Numbered from the stretch's first letter, positions 26,947-36,845 are shown. The stretch is 52,927 nt of DNA from Bacterioplanes sp. (GCA_014859445.1 JACUUC010000021.1:1-52927); one strand, 5' to 3'. The notes: generated from the letters alone by a model not told the origin. Made by a program: numbers and translations.

Positions 26947-26996
26947 GAGATGGGGTTTCTACGAGAAAAAATTCGCGATTCTCTCGTAGAAATCTC
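26947..26996. repeat. Large imperfect inverted repeat
   Basis: TTTCTACGAGA (26956-26966) and GAGAT (26947-26951) pair with TCTCGTAGAAATCTC (26982-26996), making a 16-bp stem with a GGGG bulge and a 15-base loop, followed on the plus strand by ATTTTTTGG. It lies between two minus-strand genes. It may terminate the upstream gene's transcript at 27019, or block plus-strand reading. Confidence 0.5.
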
Positions 26997-27018
26997 ATTT
27001 TTTGGTACCTTTGTTTTG

Positions 27019-27687
27019 TTACTGGCCCGGTAAATTGATGGTGAACTGAATTTGGTCTGGCGTGATGTTCACTTGATATTCCCCCCCTGGCGTTTGGAAG
27101 GCCTGTTCTGCATAGCCATTGTTGGGGATCGCTAGGGTAAATTGTCGGGTGGTGTTGGTGTATTCGATGCCGGATGGTGGAACAATAATGGGCAGATCGG
27201 CAGGAAAACCCAAGTTGCTGTAGTCAATGGGTTGGTTGGCAGGAATATTAAGCACTTGTCGTAAATAGGCTTCACTTTGCGCCAAATTCGGATCAAGAAG
27301 GCCGTTATCATACGCGGATTCTTGTTGTCGTAACTGTTGTTCACGTCGCTCCATCAATGCTTGTAGTACGTTGTCATCGAGAGCCGCTAGCGATTGTGTT
27401 AGTGCGCTATGATCAATGTTGTCCATATCGCTATACAAATCATCGAGGCGAGCCACGCGTACTTGGACGGTTTGCGGAGCGGCTTCATCGTTGCTATTGG
27501 CCATTGGCTCGGTGGCGATCGGTTGTTGTCGTAAAATGACCGTGGTGTCGCGAATGTACGCCGAGGTCATTTCTTCGGCATTGAGTTCATTCGCTGATTG
27601 ACGAATATCGGCCATGGCACTGAACGATGTGATGGCTGTACCGATGAGTATGCTGATGAGTCGTGTCGAAAAGTCGTGGTAAGTCAT
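27019..27687 (-). CDS. Secreted hypothetical protein
   Basis: A 222-aa protein with a probable signal peptide (hydrophobic LISILIGTAITSFSAMA, cut before DIRQ). The mature part is Q/N/A/P-rich. It has a helical stretch around 90-125 (DDNVLQALMERREQQLRQQES) and a C-terminal beta-like part with two similar phrases (TRQFTLAIPN and QIQFTINLPG). I do not recognise a family. It diverges from lolC/E, with 164 bases between. Confidence 0.6.
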   Translation of the reverse strand: MTYHDFSTRLISILIGTAITSFSAMADIRQSANELNAEEMTSAYIRDTTVILRQQPIATEPMANSNDEAAPQTVQVRVARLDDLYSDMDNIDHSALTQSLAALDDNVLQALMERREQQLRQQESAYDNGLLDPNLAQSEAYLRQVLNIPANQPIDYSNLGFPADLPIIVPPSGIEYTNTTRQFTLAIPNNGYAEQAFQTPGGEYQVNITPDQIQFTINLPGQ

Positions 27688-27851
27688 GAGTATTTCCCTT
27701 TTTTCTTTAGGCTAACGTATTCGATCTGAGACTCAAATGTCTTTCTGTTCCGTTTGCATCGCCTTTACAGTGAGAATCTATTGGTTGCCTGTCGCATTCG
27801 TCAACGATGTGGGGCAATATAGCCGCCTCTATTATTATCTGTTGCTAATTT

Positions 27852-29102
27852 ATGTTTGGATCACGTTTACCTCTGCCGTTTTGGATTGGCTTGCGTTACC
27901 TGTCTGCAAAACGTCGTAACCATTTTATTTCGTTTATTTCTGCGTCGTCGATGATTGGTATGACCCTTGGTGTGGCGGTACTGATTTTGGTGTTGTCGGT
28001 AATGAATGGCTTTGATCGTGAATTGCGTGAACGCATCTTAGGCATGGTGCCGCATGGTGTGATTTACGAACGCGGCGGCGTACAAAATTGGGCTGCCTTG
28101 GCCGAGCAAGTGGAACAGCATCCCGGTGTGGCTGCGGCTGCACCACTGACTCGATTGCAAGGAATGTTGGGTCATGGTGGTCGTGTTCAAGGTGTTATGG
28201 TAACGGGCATTGAGCCCCACGCCGAGCAACGCGTTTCTATTTTACCGAATCACATCATCGACGGTTCTCTTGACGCTCTCGTTCCTGGTGGATTTGGTGT
28301 GCTATTGGGCGATTTATTGGCCAAACACTTGAATGTGGTGGTGGGTGATAAAATTACGATTATGCTGCCCGAAGCCACACTGTCACCGGCAGGTGTGTTG
28401 CCTCGAGTGCGACGTTTGGATGTGGTGGGCATTTTCAAAGTGGGTGCCGAATTAGATTCCAGCTTGGCGGTGATTCATTTGGACGACGCGCGTCGTTTAG
28501 GTCGATTGACTTCAGAAGCACAAGGGTTGCGGGTTAAATTTGACAATTTGTTTGATGCACCGCGCAGCATTTGGCAGTTGGTTAATCAGTTGGATGGGCA
28601 ATTCAGCGGCAGTGATTGGACCCGCACGCACGGAAACTTATTTCAAGCGATACGCATGGAAAAAACCATGATTGGTTTGTTGTTGTTGATCATTGTGGCG
28701 GTAGCGGCATTTAATATCATTTCCACGTTGGTGATGGCCGTGACCGATAAGCAAGCCGATATTGCGATTCTGCGCACCATGGGAGCAAAGCCGAGAACCA
28801 TCATGGCGATTTTTATGGTGCAGGGGGTTGCCATTGGTGTGGTGGGCGTGTTGCTAGGAACGATGTTGGGCATCACCGCAGCATTAACCATTTCTGATTT
28901 GATTGCTTGGTTGGAGCACATCATGGGTGTGCAAGTGTTGAGTTCGGATGTCTACTTTATTTCTTACTTGCCATCCCAGTTGTTGTGGAATGATGTACTG
29001 ATAGTCACGTCGGCCGCCATGTTATTGAGTTTTCTCGCGACCTTGTATCCTTCTTATCGTGCTTCGCGCATTCAACCTGCGGAGGCGTTGCGTTATGAAT
29101 AA
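27852..29102 (+). CDS. lolC: Lipoprotein-releasing ABC transporter permease (LolC/LolE/LolF family)
   Basis: The permease extracts mature lipoproteins from the inner membrane and hands them to LolA. The 416-aa protein has one N-terminal membrane helix, a large periplasmic domain (about 50-265), and three C-terminal helices. Family signatures include RYLSAKRRNHFISFIS, SVMNGFDREL and TDKQADIAILRTMGA. Only one permease gene accompanies lolD here; many gammaproteobacteria have lolC-lolD-lolE. It could be a homodimeric LolF, or LolE may lie elsewhere, so the symbol is tentative. ATG 27852 starts it and the 3' end overlaps lolD by 8 bases. Confidence 0.88.
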   Translation: MFGSRLPLPFWIGLRYLSAKRRNHFISFISASSMIGMTLGVAVLILVLSVMNGFDRELRERILGMVPHGVIYERGGVQNWAALAEQVEQHPGVAAAAPLTRLQGMLGHGGRVQGVMVTGIEPHAEQRVSILPNHIIDGSLDALVPGGFGVLLGDLLAKHLNVVVGDKITIMLPEATLSPAGVLPRVRRLDVVGIFKVGAELDSSLAVIHLDDARRLGRLTSEAQGLRVKFDNLFDAPRSIWQLVNQLDGQFSGSDWTRTHGNLFQAIRMEKTMIGLLLLIIVAVAAFNIISTLVMAVTDKQADIAILRTMGAKPRTIMAIFMVQGVAIGVVGVLLGTMLGITAALTISDLIAWLEHIMGVQVLSSDVYFISYLPSQLLWNDVLIVTSAAMLLSFLATLYPSYRASRIQPAEALRYE

Positions 29103-29778
29103 TTCGTTGGTGTTGTCCGCGCGCGGCTTAACCAAAACCTACCACTCAGGGCCGCAGTCCGTGACGGTGTGGAAGGACGTTGATTTGGATGTTGCCGCCG
29201 GTGAATCGATTGCCATTGTCGGTGCGTCGGGTTCTGGTAAAACAACGCTGTTAAATGCCTTAGGTGGTTTGGATCAACTGGATCAGGGACGCATTGTTGT
29301 CGATGGTCAGGATTTATCCACTTTATCGGAGGCGAAACGTACGCAGTTACGCAATACCAGTATTGGTTTTGTCTATCAATTCCATCATTTGTTACCCGAG
29401 TTTACGGCTCTGGAGAATGTGATGATGCCTCAATTGTTGGCGGGTGTGCCTCGTAAGCAGGCGGCGGAGCAAGCCGCTATCTGCTTGCAACAACTGGGTT
29501 TGGCGCAACGTATGCAGCATAAGCCGGGCGAGTTATCGGGTGGTGAACGGCAGCGAACGGCCATCGCGCGCGCCTTGGTCAATCGACCTAAGTTGGTACT
29601 ACTCGATGAGCCGACCGGTAACTTGGATCAACAAACTGCGCGTCACGTTGAACAGGCGATGTTGGATTTGTCTCAGCAGATGGAGACGGCGTTTGTCTTG
29701 GTGACTCACGATACCGAATTGGCCAGCCGAATGAACCGAGGATTTCGTTTGTTGGATCAGCGTTTGCAGCCAATGTGA
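29095..29778 (+). CDS. lolD: Lipoprotein-releasing system ATP-binding protein
   Basis: This is the ATPase of the lipoprotein release complex. The 227-aa product has Walker [10 protein letters not shown], the signature LSGGERQR, Walker [13 protein letters not shown] and the H-loop [21 protein letters not shown] is typical of LolD. The start overlaps the lolC/E end (ATGAATAA) and GGAGGCG at 29081-29087 supplies the ribosome-binding site. It meets a convergent DUF2062 gene 6 bases downstream. Confidence 0.95.
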   Translation: MNNSLVLSARGLTKTYHSGPQSVTVWKDVDLDVAAGESIAIVGASGSGKTTLLNALGGLDQLDQGRIVVDGQDLSTLSEAKRTQLRNTSIGFVYQFHHLLPEFTALENVMMPQLLAGVPRKQAAEQAAICLQQLGLAQRMQHKPGELSGGERQRTAIARALVNRPKLVLLDEPTGNLDQQTARHVEQAMLDLSQQMETAFVLVTHDTELASRMNRGFRLLDQRLQPM

Positions 29779-29784
29779 CGTTGT

Positions 29785-30324
29785 TCAGTCGTTATTGCTC
29801 ACTTGCAGTGCCGCGCGATTGCGTTTGCGGCGTTGCCAGTTGCTGGCGACATGAGTTCGCCAAGCAATGTGAATAGCAATAAAGCTGATAAGGCCAAGCA
29901 GTACACCAATGGTCAAGCATCCAACCCAAAGCGGTAGCCAAATACTACTTAACTCTGATAACAACCAGTCGATGCTAAATTCATCACCCATACTCATGGT
30001 CGGTCGACCGAGCATCCAGCTACCGAGTTGATAGGCACTAAAAAAATAGGGTGGCATGGTAATTGGGTTACTCAGCCAAACCAAGGCAACCGAAATGGGT
30101 AGGTTTGCATTGATATGATACGCCAAAAATGCGGCAATGATCATTTGAAAGGGCAGTGGTAAGCTGGCACAAAATAAGCCAATCATGAATGCGCGAGGCA
30201 CTGAACGACGATTCAGATGCCAAAGATTGCTGTTACGGAATAGGGGTTTCAATACACGCAGCGATTCAATTTTTTGAATGGCCTCGGCATTAGGAAACAA
30301 TTTTGATAACAACTTCTTGGGCAT
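29785..30324 (-). CDS. DUF2062 family membrane protein
   Basis: A 179-aa inner-membrane protein of the DUF2062 family. Its core, RSVPRAFMIGLFCASLPLPFQMIIAAFLAYH followed by NLPISVALVWLSNPITMPP, carries the conserved G.F.g..P.PfQ and NP.T..P motifs; a further helix lies near residues 125-155. Function is not established. The start at MPKKLLSKLF (30322-30324) is chosen because the upstream extension is not family-like. It diverges from comEC, the order also found in Pseudomonas. Confidence 0.85.
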   Translation of the reverse strand: MPKKLLSKLFPNAEAIQKIESLRVLKPLFRNSNLWHLNRRSVPRAFMIGLFCASLPLPFQMIIAAFLAYHINANLPISVALVWLSNPITMPPYFFSAYQLGSWMLGRPTMSMGDEFSIDWLLSELSSIWLPLWVGCLTIGVLLGLISFIAIHIAWRTHVASNWQRRKRNRAALQVSNND

Positions 30325-30398
30325 TGGGTCTCGCCAAGTGAAAAAAAGCGGGTAAATTATCCCGCAACCCCTACGAAAAGCCAAGGAAAGGTGTGTGG

Positions 30399-32729
30399 AT
30401 GCTGCAATTAATTACGCTGATCGTCGGCTTAATTTCTGGTACCTGGTTGAGCGGTAAGACTTTGCTATGGGTCTTTATCGCAACCTTGCTGAGTGTTTTC
30501 TTTGTTGTCGTTGTGCGTCATCGGGTGTCGGTGTCGTATTTCTCTGTGAGTGTTCAGCAACGCTGTTTGCTATTCGTCTTGCTTTGGTGGTTGGCGGCTG
30601 GTTATAGCCACAGTTGGTTGTCATGGCAATTGATGCATCGATTGTCGACAGAGCATGACCAAATGGTGGTGCAAGTGGATGGCGATATTGAACAGGTGCA
30701 ATCAACAGAGTTGGGGCAGCGCATTCTGATTCGGGTTGCCAATTTAGCCACTGAGAAGCCGCTTGCTTATGTGCCGCGCCGGGTACAGCTCAATCATTAT
30801 CAGCGCGGTGCCAATGCCGAGGTGTCCTTTCAGGCTGGCGATGTGGTGCACCTGCAAGCGGTTTTACGTAGTCCACGAAATTTTGCGAATGGCTTACCCT
30901 TTGATTACGAGGCATTTCTTCTCACGGAAGGCATTGATGCAACGGGCTATGTACAGAGTGTTCACGATCAACAGGTGACTGGTGAGGTCCGTTGGCGACA
31001 ACGTTGGTTAGCGCATTTACAGCAACACCGTGATGCGTTGGTGTGGCCTTGGATTGCTGGCTTGGTGTTTGCTGAACAAGGTGCATTTAGTGATGATATT
31101 TGGCAATTGACTCAAGCCAGTGGCACGGTGCATTTGTTGGTAGTGAGTGGGTTGCATGTGGGTTGGGTGGCGCTACTGGGGATACTGTTCGGTCGTTTGC
31201 TTTTTCGTGTCTCGGCGTTTATTTCGCAAAGAACACCACCTTGTGTGGCGTGTTGGTCAATGTTCGGTCTGATGATTGCTCTGGCTGGATATTGGTCAGT
31301 GGCGCAACCCGGAGTGTCCTTACAGCGAGCTACGTGGATGTTGGTGTTCGTAGCATTTTATACGCTGTGGCTAAGGCGTGTTTCTCCTTCGAACATATTA
31401 CTGGCCGCAGCGGCGGTGATGTTGTGCGTGAATCCTTTGTTGTATACCCGCACGGGTTTTGTGTTTTCGGTGTTGGCTGTTTGGGCCTTACTGCAGTTTT
31501 TTGACGGTCGTCGCAGTGCGCATGTGAGTCTGATTTGGTGGCCACAGTGGGTCGTGTTTGCTGGTTTGATGCCGGTGATGTTGTGGTGGCAGAATCCAGT
31601 CAATTTGGGTCATTTATTGGCCAATGCCGTGGCGATTCCATGGTTAACATTTGTTATGTTACCCAGCGTTTTTTTGCACACTCTGTTGGATATAAGCTGG
31701 CTAGCTGATGTTGTTCGCTGGAATGCACAGGGGTTTTTACAGCTTCAGCAGTCATTTCAAACCATTCAATGGCCCGTATTGGGTTGGCAGTCTCCGCTGG
31801 TGTTGGGTTTATGGTGGTTGTGGTTATGGTTATTAACTCGGGGCGTTAATGCGGTATTTGCCATTGTGGGAACAACCATCATTGTCATACTTTGGTGGCG
31901 CACGAGCGTTTATCCATTGCCGTTCACTGATCCGAATGTGACTTTCATTGATGTGGGCCAAGGGTTAAGTGTGATTGCTACGGGGACGACGATGCATTCG
32001 CATCGTCAACAAGGGCTTGTCTATGACGTGGGGCCGAGATTTTCAGCGCGGTTTGATGCTGGTTCGGGAATGGTCTTGCCGCTGTTGCAGCGGCAGCGAA
32101 TTCAGCACGCGCACAGTGTGATTGTTAGCCACAATCACGCGGATCATTATGGCGGCGCCCACTCGTTGATTGCTGGTATTCCGGTGCAACGAGTTTGGCA
32201 AGGACAAGCATTACGAACTCCGCTACAACGCGCTGATCAAACACACAGAGACTGGCAGTTATGCCACGATCACAGTGCATGGCAGGTGTTGTCTAACGAT
32301 TGGCGTTTCCGCTTTTTTCCGATTGAGAGTCGTTGGCGTAACCGAACCAATAACCATTCATGCGTTTTGTTATTGGAGTGGTATGGCATTCGTCTTTTAT
32401 TCATGGGGGATTTGGAGCAAGATGCGGAATTGTGGCTGGTGGCGAATTATGGCAGTGCGTTACAAGCCGATGTGCTGGTGGTTGGTCATCACGGCAGTCG
32501 AACCAGTACCAGTGATGCACTATTGACGGTGGTTATGCCGCAGCAGGCTTGGATCAGTGCTGGATTCAATAATCGCTTTCAGCACCCGCATGATGACGTG
32601 CTGGAGCGCTTAGAACGCCACGGCATTGAATGGTATTCCACCGCCAATGAAGGCGCATTGCGCCTCACTCCTCGAGCTGGGTTGCAGCGTCAGCGACAAT
32701 TGCCTTCACCGCCATGGCGTCAGCGTTAG
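30399..32729 (+). CDS. comEC: DNA uptake channel ComEC/Rec2
   Basis: ComEC forms the inner-membrane channel for single-stranded DNA in natural transformation. The 776-aa protein has an N-terminal membrane and OB-fold region, then the central competence domain (QASGTVHLLVVSGLHVGW, a family hallmark) with many helices, and a C-terminal metallo-beta-lactamase domain (VSHNHADHYGG, FMGDLEQ, VGHHGS). ATG 30399 is preceded by AAGGAAAGG. Length is typical and no frame break is seen, so the organism may be competent, though other com/pil genes are not in view. Confidence 0.93.
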   Translation: MLQLITLIVGLISGTWLSGKTLLWVFIATLLSVFFVVVVRHRVSVSYFSVSVQQRCLLFVLLWWLAAGYSHSWLSWQLMHRLSTEHDQMVVQVDGDIEQVQSTELGQRILIRVANLATEKPLAYVPRRVQLNHYQRGANAEVSFQAGDVVHLQAVLRSPRNFANGLPFDYEAFLLTEGIDATGYVQSVHDQQVTGEVRWRQRWLAHLQQHRDALVWPWIAGLVFAEQGAFSDDIWQLTQASGTVHLLVVSGLHVGWVALLGILFGRLLFRVSAFISQRTPPCVACWSMFGLMIALAGYWSVAQPGVSLQRATWMLVFVAFYTLWLRRVSPSNILLAAAAVMLCVNPLLYTRTGFVFSVLAVWALLQFFDGRRSAHVSLIWWPQWVVFAGLMPVMLWWQNPVNLGHLLANAVAIPWLTFVMLPSVFLHTLLDISWLADVVRWNAQGFLQLQQSFQTIQWPVLGWQSPLVLGLWWLWLWLLTRGVNAVFAIVGTTIIVILWWRTSVYPLPFTDPNVTFIDVGQGLSVIATGTTMHSHRQQGLVYDVGPRFSARFDAGSGMVLPLLQRQRIQHAHSVIVSHNHADHYGGAHSLIAGIPVQRVWQGQALRTPLQRADQTHRDWQLCHDHSAWQVLSNDWRFRFFPIESRWRNRTNNHSCVLLLEWYGIRLLFMGDLEQDAELWLVANYGSALQADVLVVGHHGSRTSTSDALLTVVMPQQAWISAGFNNRFQHPHDDVLERLERHGIEWYSTANEGALRLTPRAGLQRQRQLPSPPWRQR

Positions 32730-32840
32730 TGCTTGTGCCATTGTCGTAACTCGGTTCGTGACGCGCATAGCAGGTCTTATGTAACCATAAGGCTTGTGCT
32801 AGAGTAGCGCGCAAATAGTCATTTGGCAGGAGAGCTAGCT

Positions 32841-33473
32841 ATGCTGGAGATCATCCAGAGTGGTGGTTGGATGATGATTCCCATCATCATTGCATCAATT
32901 TTGGCATTGGCCATTACCGTCGAACGGTTTTGGACATTGCGCCCAGCGCAAATAGCGCCTAGCGATTTGTTGTCGCGGGTGTGGGGGTGGATGAAAAACA
33001 AGCAATTGGACAGTGTCCGTATTAAAGAATTGCGTAACTCAAGTCCACTGGGGCGTGTTTTGGCTGCGGGATTGATCAATTCACGTCATGGTCGACAGAT
33101 CATGAAAGAGAGTATCGAAGAGGTTGCGTCTCACGAAATTCACGAAATGGAACGTTACCTAAATGCCTTAGGCACCATTGCCGCCGTTGCGCCACTGATG
33201 GGGCTGTTGGGAACTGTGATCGGTATGATTAAAGTCTTTGCTGAGATCATGGTGGTTGGGACTGGGCAGGCGAGTATGCTAGCCGGTGGTATTTCTGAAG
33301 CTTTGGTGACGACAGCAGCGGGTTTGTTGATTGCGATACCGGCATTGATTTGTCATCGCATTTTGCAGCGTCGGGTTGATGAATTGGTGGTCTTTATGGA
33401 GCAGGAAGCCATTAAGTTGGTGGATGTACTGCATGGTGATCGCGAAGTGGCGGATTCTTCAGAGGCGGCCTAA
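32841..33473 (+). CDS. exbB: ExbB/TolQ/MotA-type proton channel protein
   Basis: A 210-aa protein with three membrane helices: WMMIPIIIASILALAITVERFW near the start, then NALGTIAAVAPLMGLLGTVIGMIKVF and ISEALVTTAAGLLIAIPALI. The latter two are hallmarks of the family. With ExbD it forms a motor that uses the proton gradient to drive a periplasmic partner. ATG 32841 has AGGAGAG six bases upstream. exbD follows with no gap. No tonB or tolA is nearby, so the partner is unknown. The pair lies in the lipid A export cluster, as in Pseudomonas. Confidence 0.92.
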   Translation: MLEIIQSGGWMMIPIIIASILALAITVERFWTLRPAQIAPSDLLSRVWGWMKNKQLDSVRIKELRNSSPLGRVLAAGLINSRHGRQIMKESIEEVASHEIHEMERYLNALGTIAAVAPLMGLLGTVIGMIKVFAEIMVVGTGQASMLAGGISEALVTTAAGLLIAIPALICHRILQRRVDELVVFMEQEAIKLVDVLHGDREVADSSEAA

Positions 33474-33896
33474 GTGAATTTTAAACGGCAGAATCGAGAG
33501 GCGGTTGAGGTAAATCTAACGGCCTTAATCGACATTGTGTTTTTACTGCTGATTTTCTTTATGGTGTCGACCACCTTCAGTAAAGAAAACCACTTAAGCA
33601 TTGATTTACCGGAAGCGTCGGCCGATGCACACGCCAACACCGTGCAAGCCATTGAAATCGTCATTTCGGCCAATGGTGAATACAGCATTAATGAGCAAGC
33701 GTTATTGAATCAGCAAATCACCACGCTCAAGCGAGGGATACAAAAGACACTGGGTGAACGAACTACGGCCCCGGTTATTATCACTGCCGATGCCAACACC
33801 CCTCATCAAGCGGTAGTAAGGGCCATGGATGCGGCTGGCCAGTTGGGCCTAGTCAACCTCAGCATTACGACGCGACAAGCGGGAGCATCAGACTGA
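33474..33896 (+). CDS. exbD: ExbD/TolR-type proton channel protein
   Basis: A 140-aa protein with a single N-terminal helix. The sequence VNLTALIDIVFLLLIFFMVSTTF contains the essential membrane Asp in LIDIVF. A periplasmic domain follows (about 45-140). GTG 33474 directly follows the exbB stop, implying translational coupling; no separate ribosome-binding site is needed. msbA begins 3 bases after the stop. Confidence 0.92.
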   Translation: MNFKRQNREAVEVNLTALIDIVFLLLIFFMVSTTFSKENHLSIDLPEASADAHANTVQAIEIVISANGEYSINEQALLNQQITTLKRGIQKTLGERTTAPVIITADANTPHQAVVRAMDAAGQLGLVNLSITTRQAGASD

Positions 33897-33899
33897 TCC

Positions 33900-35639
33900 A
33901 TGTCGACTGAAATGACAGTTGGGCGTCTATATCGGCGCCTTTTATCCTATGTTTGGCCTCATCGCTGGGCTTTTTTGGTCAGTGTTGTCGGGTTTATTTT
34001 GTTTGCTAGTTCCGCGCCTGCTTTAGCGCATTTGATGGGAATGGTGGAAGAAACACTGACAACACCGGTACAGACGCAAATCAATTTGCTGGTTGGTCTG
34101 TTGTTTTTTATCTATTTTTATCGAGGTGTCGGTACTTTTTTAGGGAAGTATTTTTTGGCCGTTGTCGGGCGTGGTGTGGTTCATGCCATGCGTACGCAGC
34201 TGTTTAACAAAATGACGACCTTGCCAAGCCATTATTACGATAACGAGTCCAGTGGACGTTTGATCTCGCGCGTCATTTTTGATGTGGAACAAGTCACGGG
34301 AGCGGCAACGCGAGCGTTAACCACCGTCATTCAAGAGGGTGTGACGGTTATTTTATTAATGGCCTATTTGATTTGGTTGGATGCCAAGTTGACCTTGATC
34401 TTCTTGGCGTTAGTGCCATTGATCGGTCTGAGTGTGAGTCAAGCGAGTCGTTTTTTTCGCCGTTACAGTCGCCGTATTCAGCATTCGATGGGCGAAGTCA
34501 CTCAGGTGACTAACGAGAGCATTAATGGCTATCGTGAGGTACGAGCATTTGGTGGCATCGAAACGGAGCAATCTCGATTTCGAAAAGCGAGTGAGTACAA
34601 TCAACGGCAGTCACTTAAATTCGGTCTAACGAACGCCATTAACGTGCCATTGACACAGCAAATTGTGGCGATTGGTTTAGGGGTTATGGTGTATTTGATG
34701 TTTCAGCGAGTCGCTGATGGCGTTATGAGCAGTGCCGAATTTCTTCAGTTCATTACGGCGGCGGCATTGATTGCGAAGCCCATACGGCAATTAACCGATA
34801 TCAATGCCATCGTGCAGAAAGGCTTAGCCGCCGCACAGTCTGTGTTTTCAATATTGGATGCCGAATCGGAGCCGGATGAAGGTACACAGACACTCGATCA
34901 TGTGCGTGGGGATTTGCATTTCAAAGACGTTCGTTTTCGTTATCAAGGTGCTGACACCGACGCGTTAAAAGGGATTGATTTGGCGGTGGCGTCTGGTACG
35001 TCGGTCGCTTTTGTTGGACGATCTGGCAGTGGTAAAACCACCTTAGTCAATTTATTGCCGCGTTTTTACGAGGCCACAGCCGGTGAAATCTGTCTGGATG
35101 GTGTGAATATCAATACGCTGCCGTTGGCGCATTTGCGCGATCAAATTGCGATTGTGAGTCAACAGGTTACCTTGTTTAACGGCACAATTCGCGACAACAT
35201 CGCCTATGGTTCGTTGGCTAACGCGAGCAATGACGATGTAATTGCTGCCGCCAAAGCCGCTCATGCGGATGAGTTTATTCAAAAACTGCCGCAAGGTTAT
35301 GATACTCAGGTGGGTGAAGATGGCACCATGTTATCGGGTGGTCAGCGTCAACGCATTGCTATTGCTCGGGCGATTTTAAAAGACGCACCGGTGCTTATTT
35401 TGGACGAAGCGACATCGGCGTTGGATACCGAGTCCGAACGCCATATTCAAGCGGCCATGCAAGAGGTCATGAAGGGGCGAACCACGTTGGTCATTGCGCA
35501 CCGGTTAAGCACCATCGAAAATGCCGATCGCATCGTTGTGATCGATGGTGGGCTGATTCGTGAGCAGGGTACACATACGGATTTGATGGCGAAACAGGGC
35601 ATGTATTATCAGTTACACCAACTGCAGTTTACTGAGTGA
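33900..35639 (+). CDS. msbA: Lipid A export ATP-binding/permease protein
   Basis: MsbA flips lipid A-core across the inner membrane. The 579-aa half-transporter has a six-helix membrane domain (1-310) and a nucleotide-binding domain: Walker A GRSGSGKTT, signature LSGGQRQRIAIARAI, Walker B VLILDEATSALD and the H-loop IAHRLST. The coupling stretch NESINGYREVRAFGG fits MsbA. It lies in a tight operon: 3 bases after exbD, and its stop is touched by the lpxK upstream codons. Confidence 0.95.
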   Translation: MSTEMTVGRLYRRLLSYVWPHRWAFLVSVVGFILFASSAPALAHLMGMVEETLTTPVQTQINLLVGLLFFIYFYRGVGTFLGKYFLAVVGRGVVHAMRTQLFNKMTTLPSHYYDNESSGRLISRVIFDVEQVTGAATRALTTVIQEGVTVILLMAYLIWLDAKLTLIFLALVPLIGLSVSQASRFFRRYSRRIQHSMGEVTQVTNESINGYREVRAFGGIETEQSRFRKASEYNQRQSLKFGLTNAINVPLTQQIVAIGLGVMVYLMFQRVADGVMSSAEFLQFITAAALIAKPIRQLTDINAIVQKGLAAAQSVFSILDAESEPDEGTQTLDHVRGDLHFKDVRFRYQGADTDALKGIDLAVASGTSVAFVGRSGSGKTTLVNLLPRFYEATAGEICLDGVNINTLPLAHLRDQIAIVSQQVTLFNGTIRDNIAYGSLANASNDDVIAAAKAAHADEFIQKLPQGYDTQVGEDGTMLSGGQRQRIAIARAILKDAPVLILDEATSALDTESERHIQAAMQEVMKGRTTLVIAHRLSTIENADRIVVIDGGLIREQGTHTDLMAKQGMYYQLHQLQFTE

Positions 35640-35647
35640 CGGTGTCC

Positions 35648-36649
35648 ATGTTATCGCGTTTGGCGCAATCGGTAGAACGCAATTGGTATCAACCGGCTTG
35701 GCGTAATGCGTGGTTATTGCCGTTGATTCCGCTGGTGGCTCTGGTGGTTAATATCAAGCGCTGGCGACATCAACGCTCCCCTGCATCGCCACTCGCTGTG
35801 CCCGTTCTAGTGGTTGGCAATATTACGGTGGGCGGAACGGGTAAGACGCCATTCATGACGTATCTTGTGGCGCAAATTCAGGCGCGCGGTTTGCGAGTCG
35901 GTATTGTGAGTCGAGGTTATGGTGGTAAGTCTGCCCAGTATCCGTTATGGGTAACCTCGGAAACGCCCGTGGATGAATGCGGTGATGAACCCAAACTGTT
36001 ACAACAGCGCTTGTTGTGTCCGGTGGTGGTTGATCCTCAGCGCGCGCGTGCGGCACAAGCGTTGATTGGTCATGTCGATATCATATTGAGTGATGATGGT
36101 TTGCAGCATTATGCCTTAACTCGACAAGCCGAAGTGGTGGTCATTGATGCTGGGCGAGGATTCGGCAATGGCTGGTTGTTGCCTGTGGGGCCTTTGCGGG
36201 AACCGGTTTCCCGTTTACAGCAGGCCGATTTGTGCTTACGCAATGGGGACGACTTTCACGTGCAAGCACTTTCCTTGTTGAACGTGGCCAGCGGCCTGCA
36301 GCGACCATTGACGGATTTGTCGGGGTTAACGGTTCATGCGGTTGCCGGTATTGGTCACCCAGAGCGTTTTTTTAAGACATTACGCGACTTGGGTGCTCAT
36401 GTCATTCCTCATCCATTTCCTGATCATTATGCGTATCAAATGCACGATGTGCAGTTTGATGACGAGCATCTGATTGTGATGACTGAGAAGGATTGGGTAA
36501 AGTGTCATGAGTTTGCGGATGAAAGACACTGGTATCTTACCATTGGTGTTGTTCTTGACGAGCAGGCTGAACGACACATCAGTGATTTACTGAATCGAGT
36601 GTTATCGCATTCAGTCACCGTTAATAAAGAGGAAAAAAATCATGGATAA
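35648..36649 (+). CDS. lpxK: Tetraacyldisaccharide 4'-kinase
   Basis: LpxK phosphorylates the lipid A precursor at the 4' position to give lipid IVA. It is a membrane-bound P-loop kinase: [15 protein letters not shown] is Walker A, IVSRGYGG and [11 protein letters not shown] are conserved, and TEKDWVKC lies near the end. ATG 35648 gives a 333-aa product with the usual short N-terminal membrane segment; GTG 35636, overlapping the msbA stop, is an alternative. Its 3' end overlaps the trm112-like gene by 8 bases. Confidence 0.95.
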   Translation: MLSRLAQSVERNWYQPAWRNAWLLPLIPLVALVVNIKRWRHQRSPASPLAVPVLVVGNITVGGTGKTPFMTYLVAQIQARGLRVGIVSRGYGGKSAQYPLWVTSETPVDECGDEPKLLQQRLLCPVVVDPQRARAAQALIGHVDIILSDDGLQHYALTRQAEVVVIDAGRGFGNGWLLPVGPLREPVSRLQQADLCLRNGDDFHVQALSLLNVASGLQRPLTDLSGLTVHAVAGIGHPERFFKTLRDLGAHVIPHPFPDHYAYQMHDVQFDDEHLIVMTEKDWVKCHEFADERHWYLTIGVVLDEQAERHISDLLNRVLSHSVTVNKEEKNHG

Positions 36650-36836
36650 GCAATTATTAAGCATGTTGGTGTGCCCATTATGTCAGGGCAAGCTTAAATA
36701 CGACCAAGAGCAGCAAGAGTTGCTCTGTACCTTTGATGGGCTGGCATTTCCGATTCGTGATGGTGTTCCGGTGATGTTGGAAGGCGAAGCGCGTCGCATG
36801 AGTGAAGAAGAAAAACTCGACAAAGCACAGGCTTGA
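36642..36836 (+). CDS. Trm112-like small protein (YcaR)
   Basis: A 64-residue protein of the Trm112 family. It begins [20 protein letters not shown], with one zinc-type CPLC pair; bacterial members often lack a full second pair, and here only one more Cys ([12 protein letters not shown]) is seen. [11 protein letters not shown] is the conserved end. In eukaryotes Trm112 activates methyltransferases; the bacterial role is not established. The AGGAAAAAAATC before ATG 36642 lies within lpxK. Confidence 0.88.
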   Translation: MDKQLLSMLVCPLCQGKLKYDQEQQELLCTFDGLAFPIRDGVPVMLEGEARRMSEEEKLDKAQA

Positions 36837-36845
36837 TGCGTTCTT

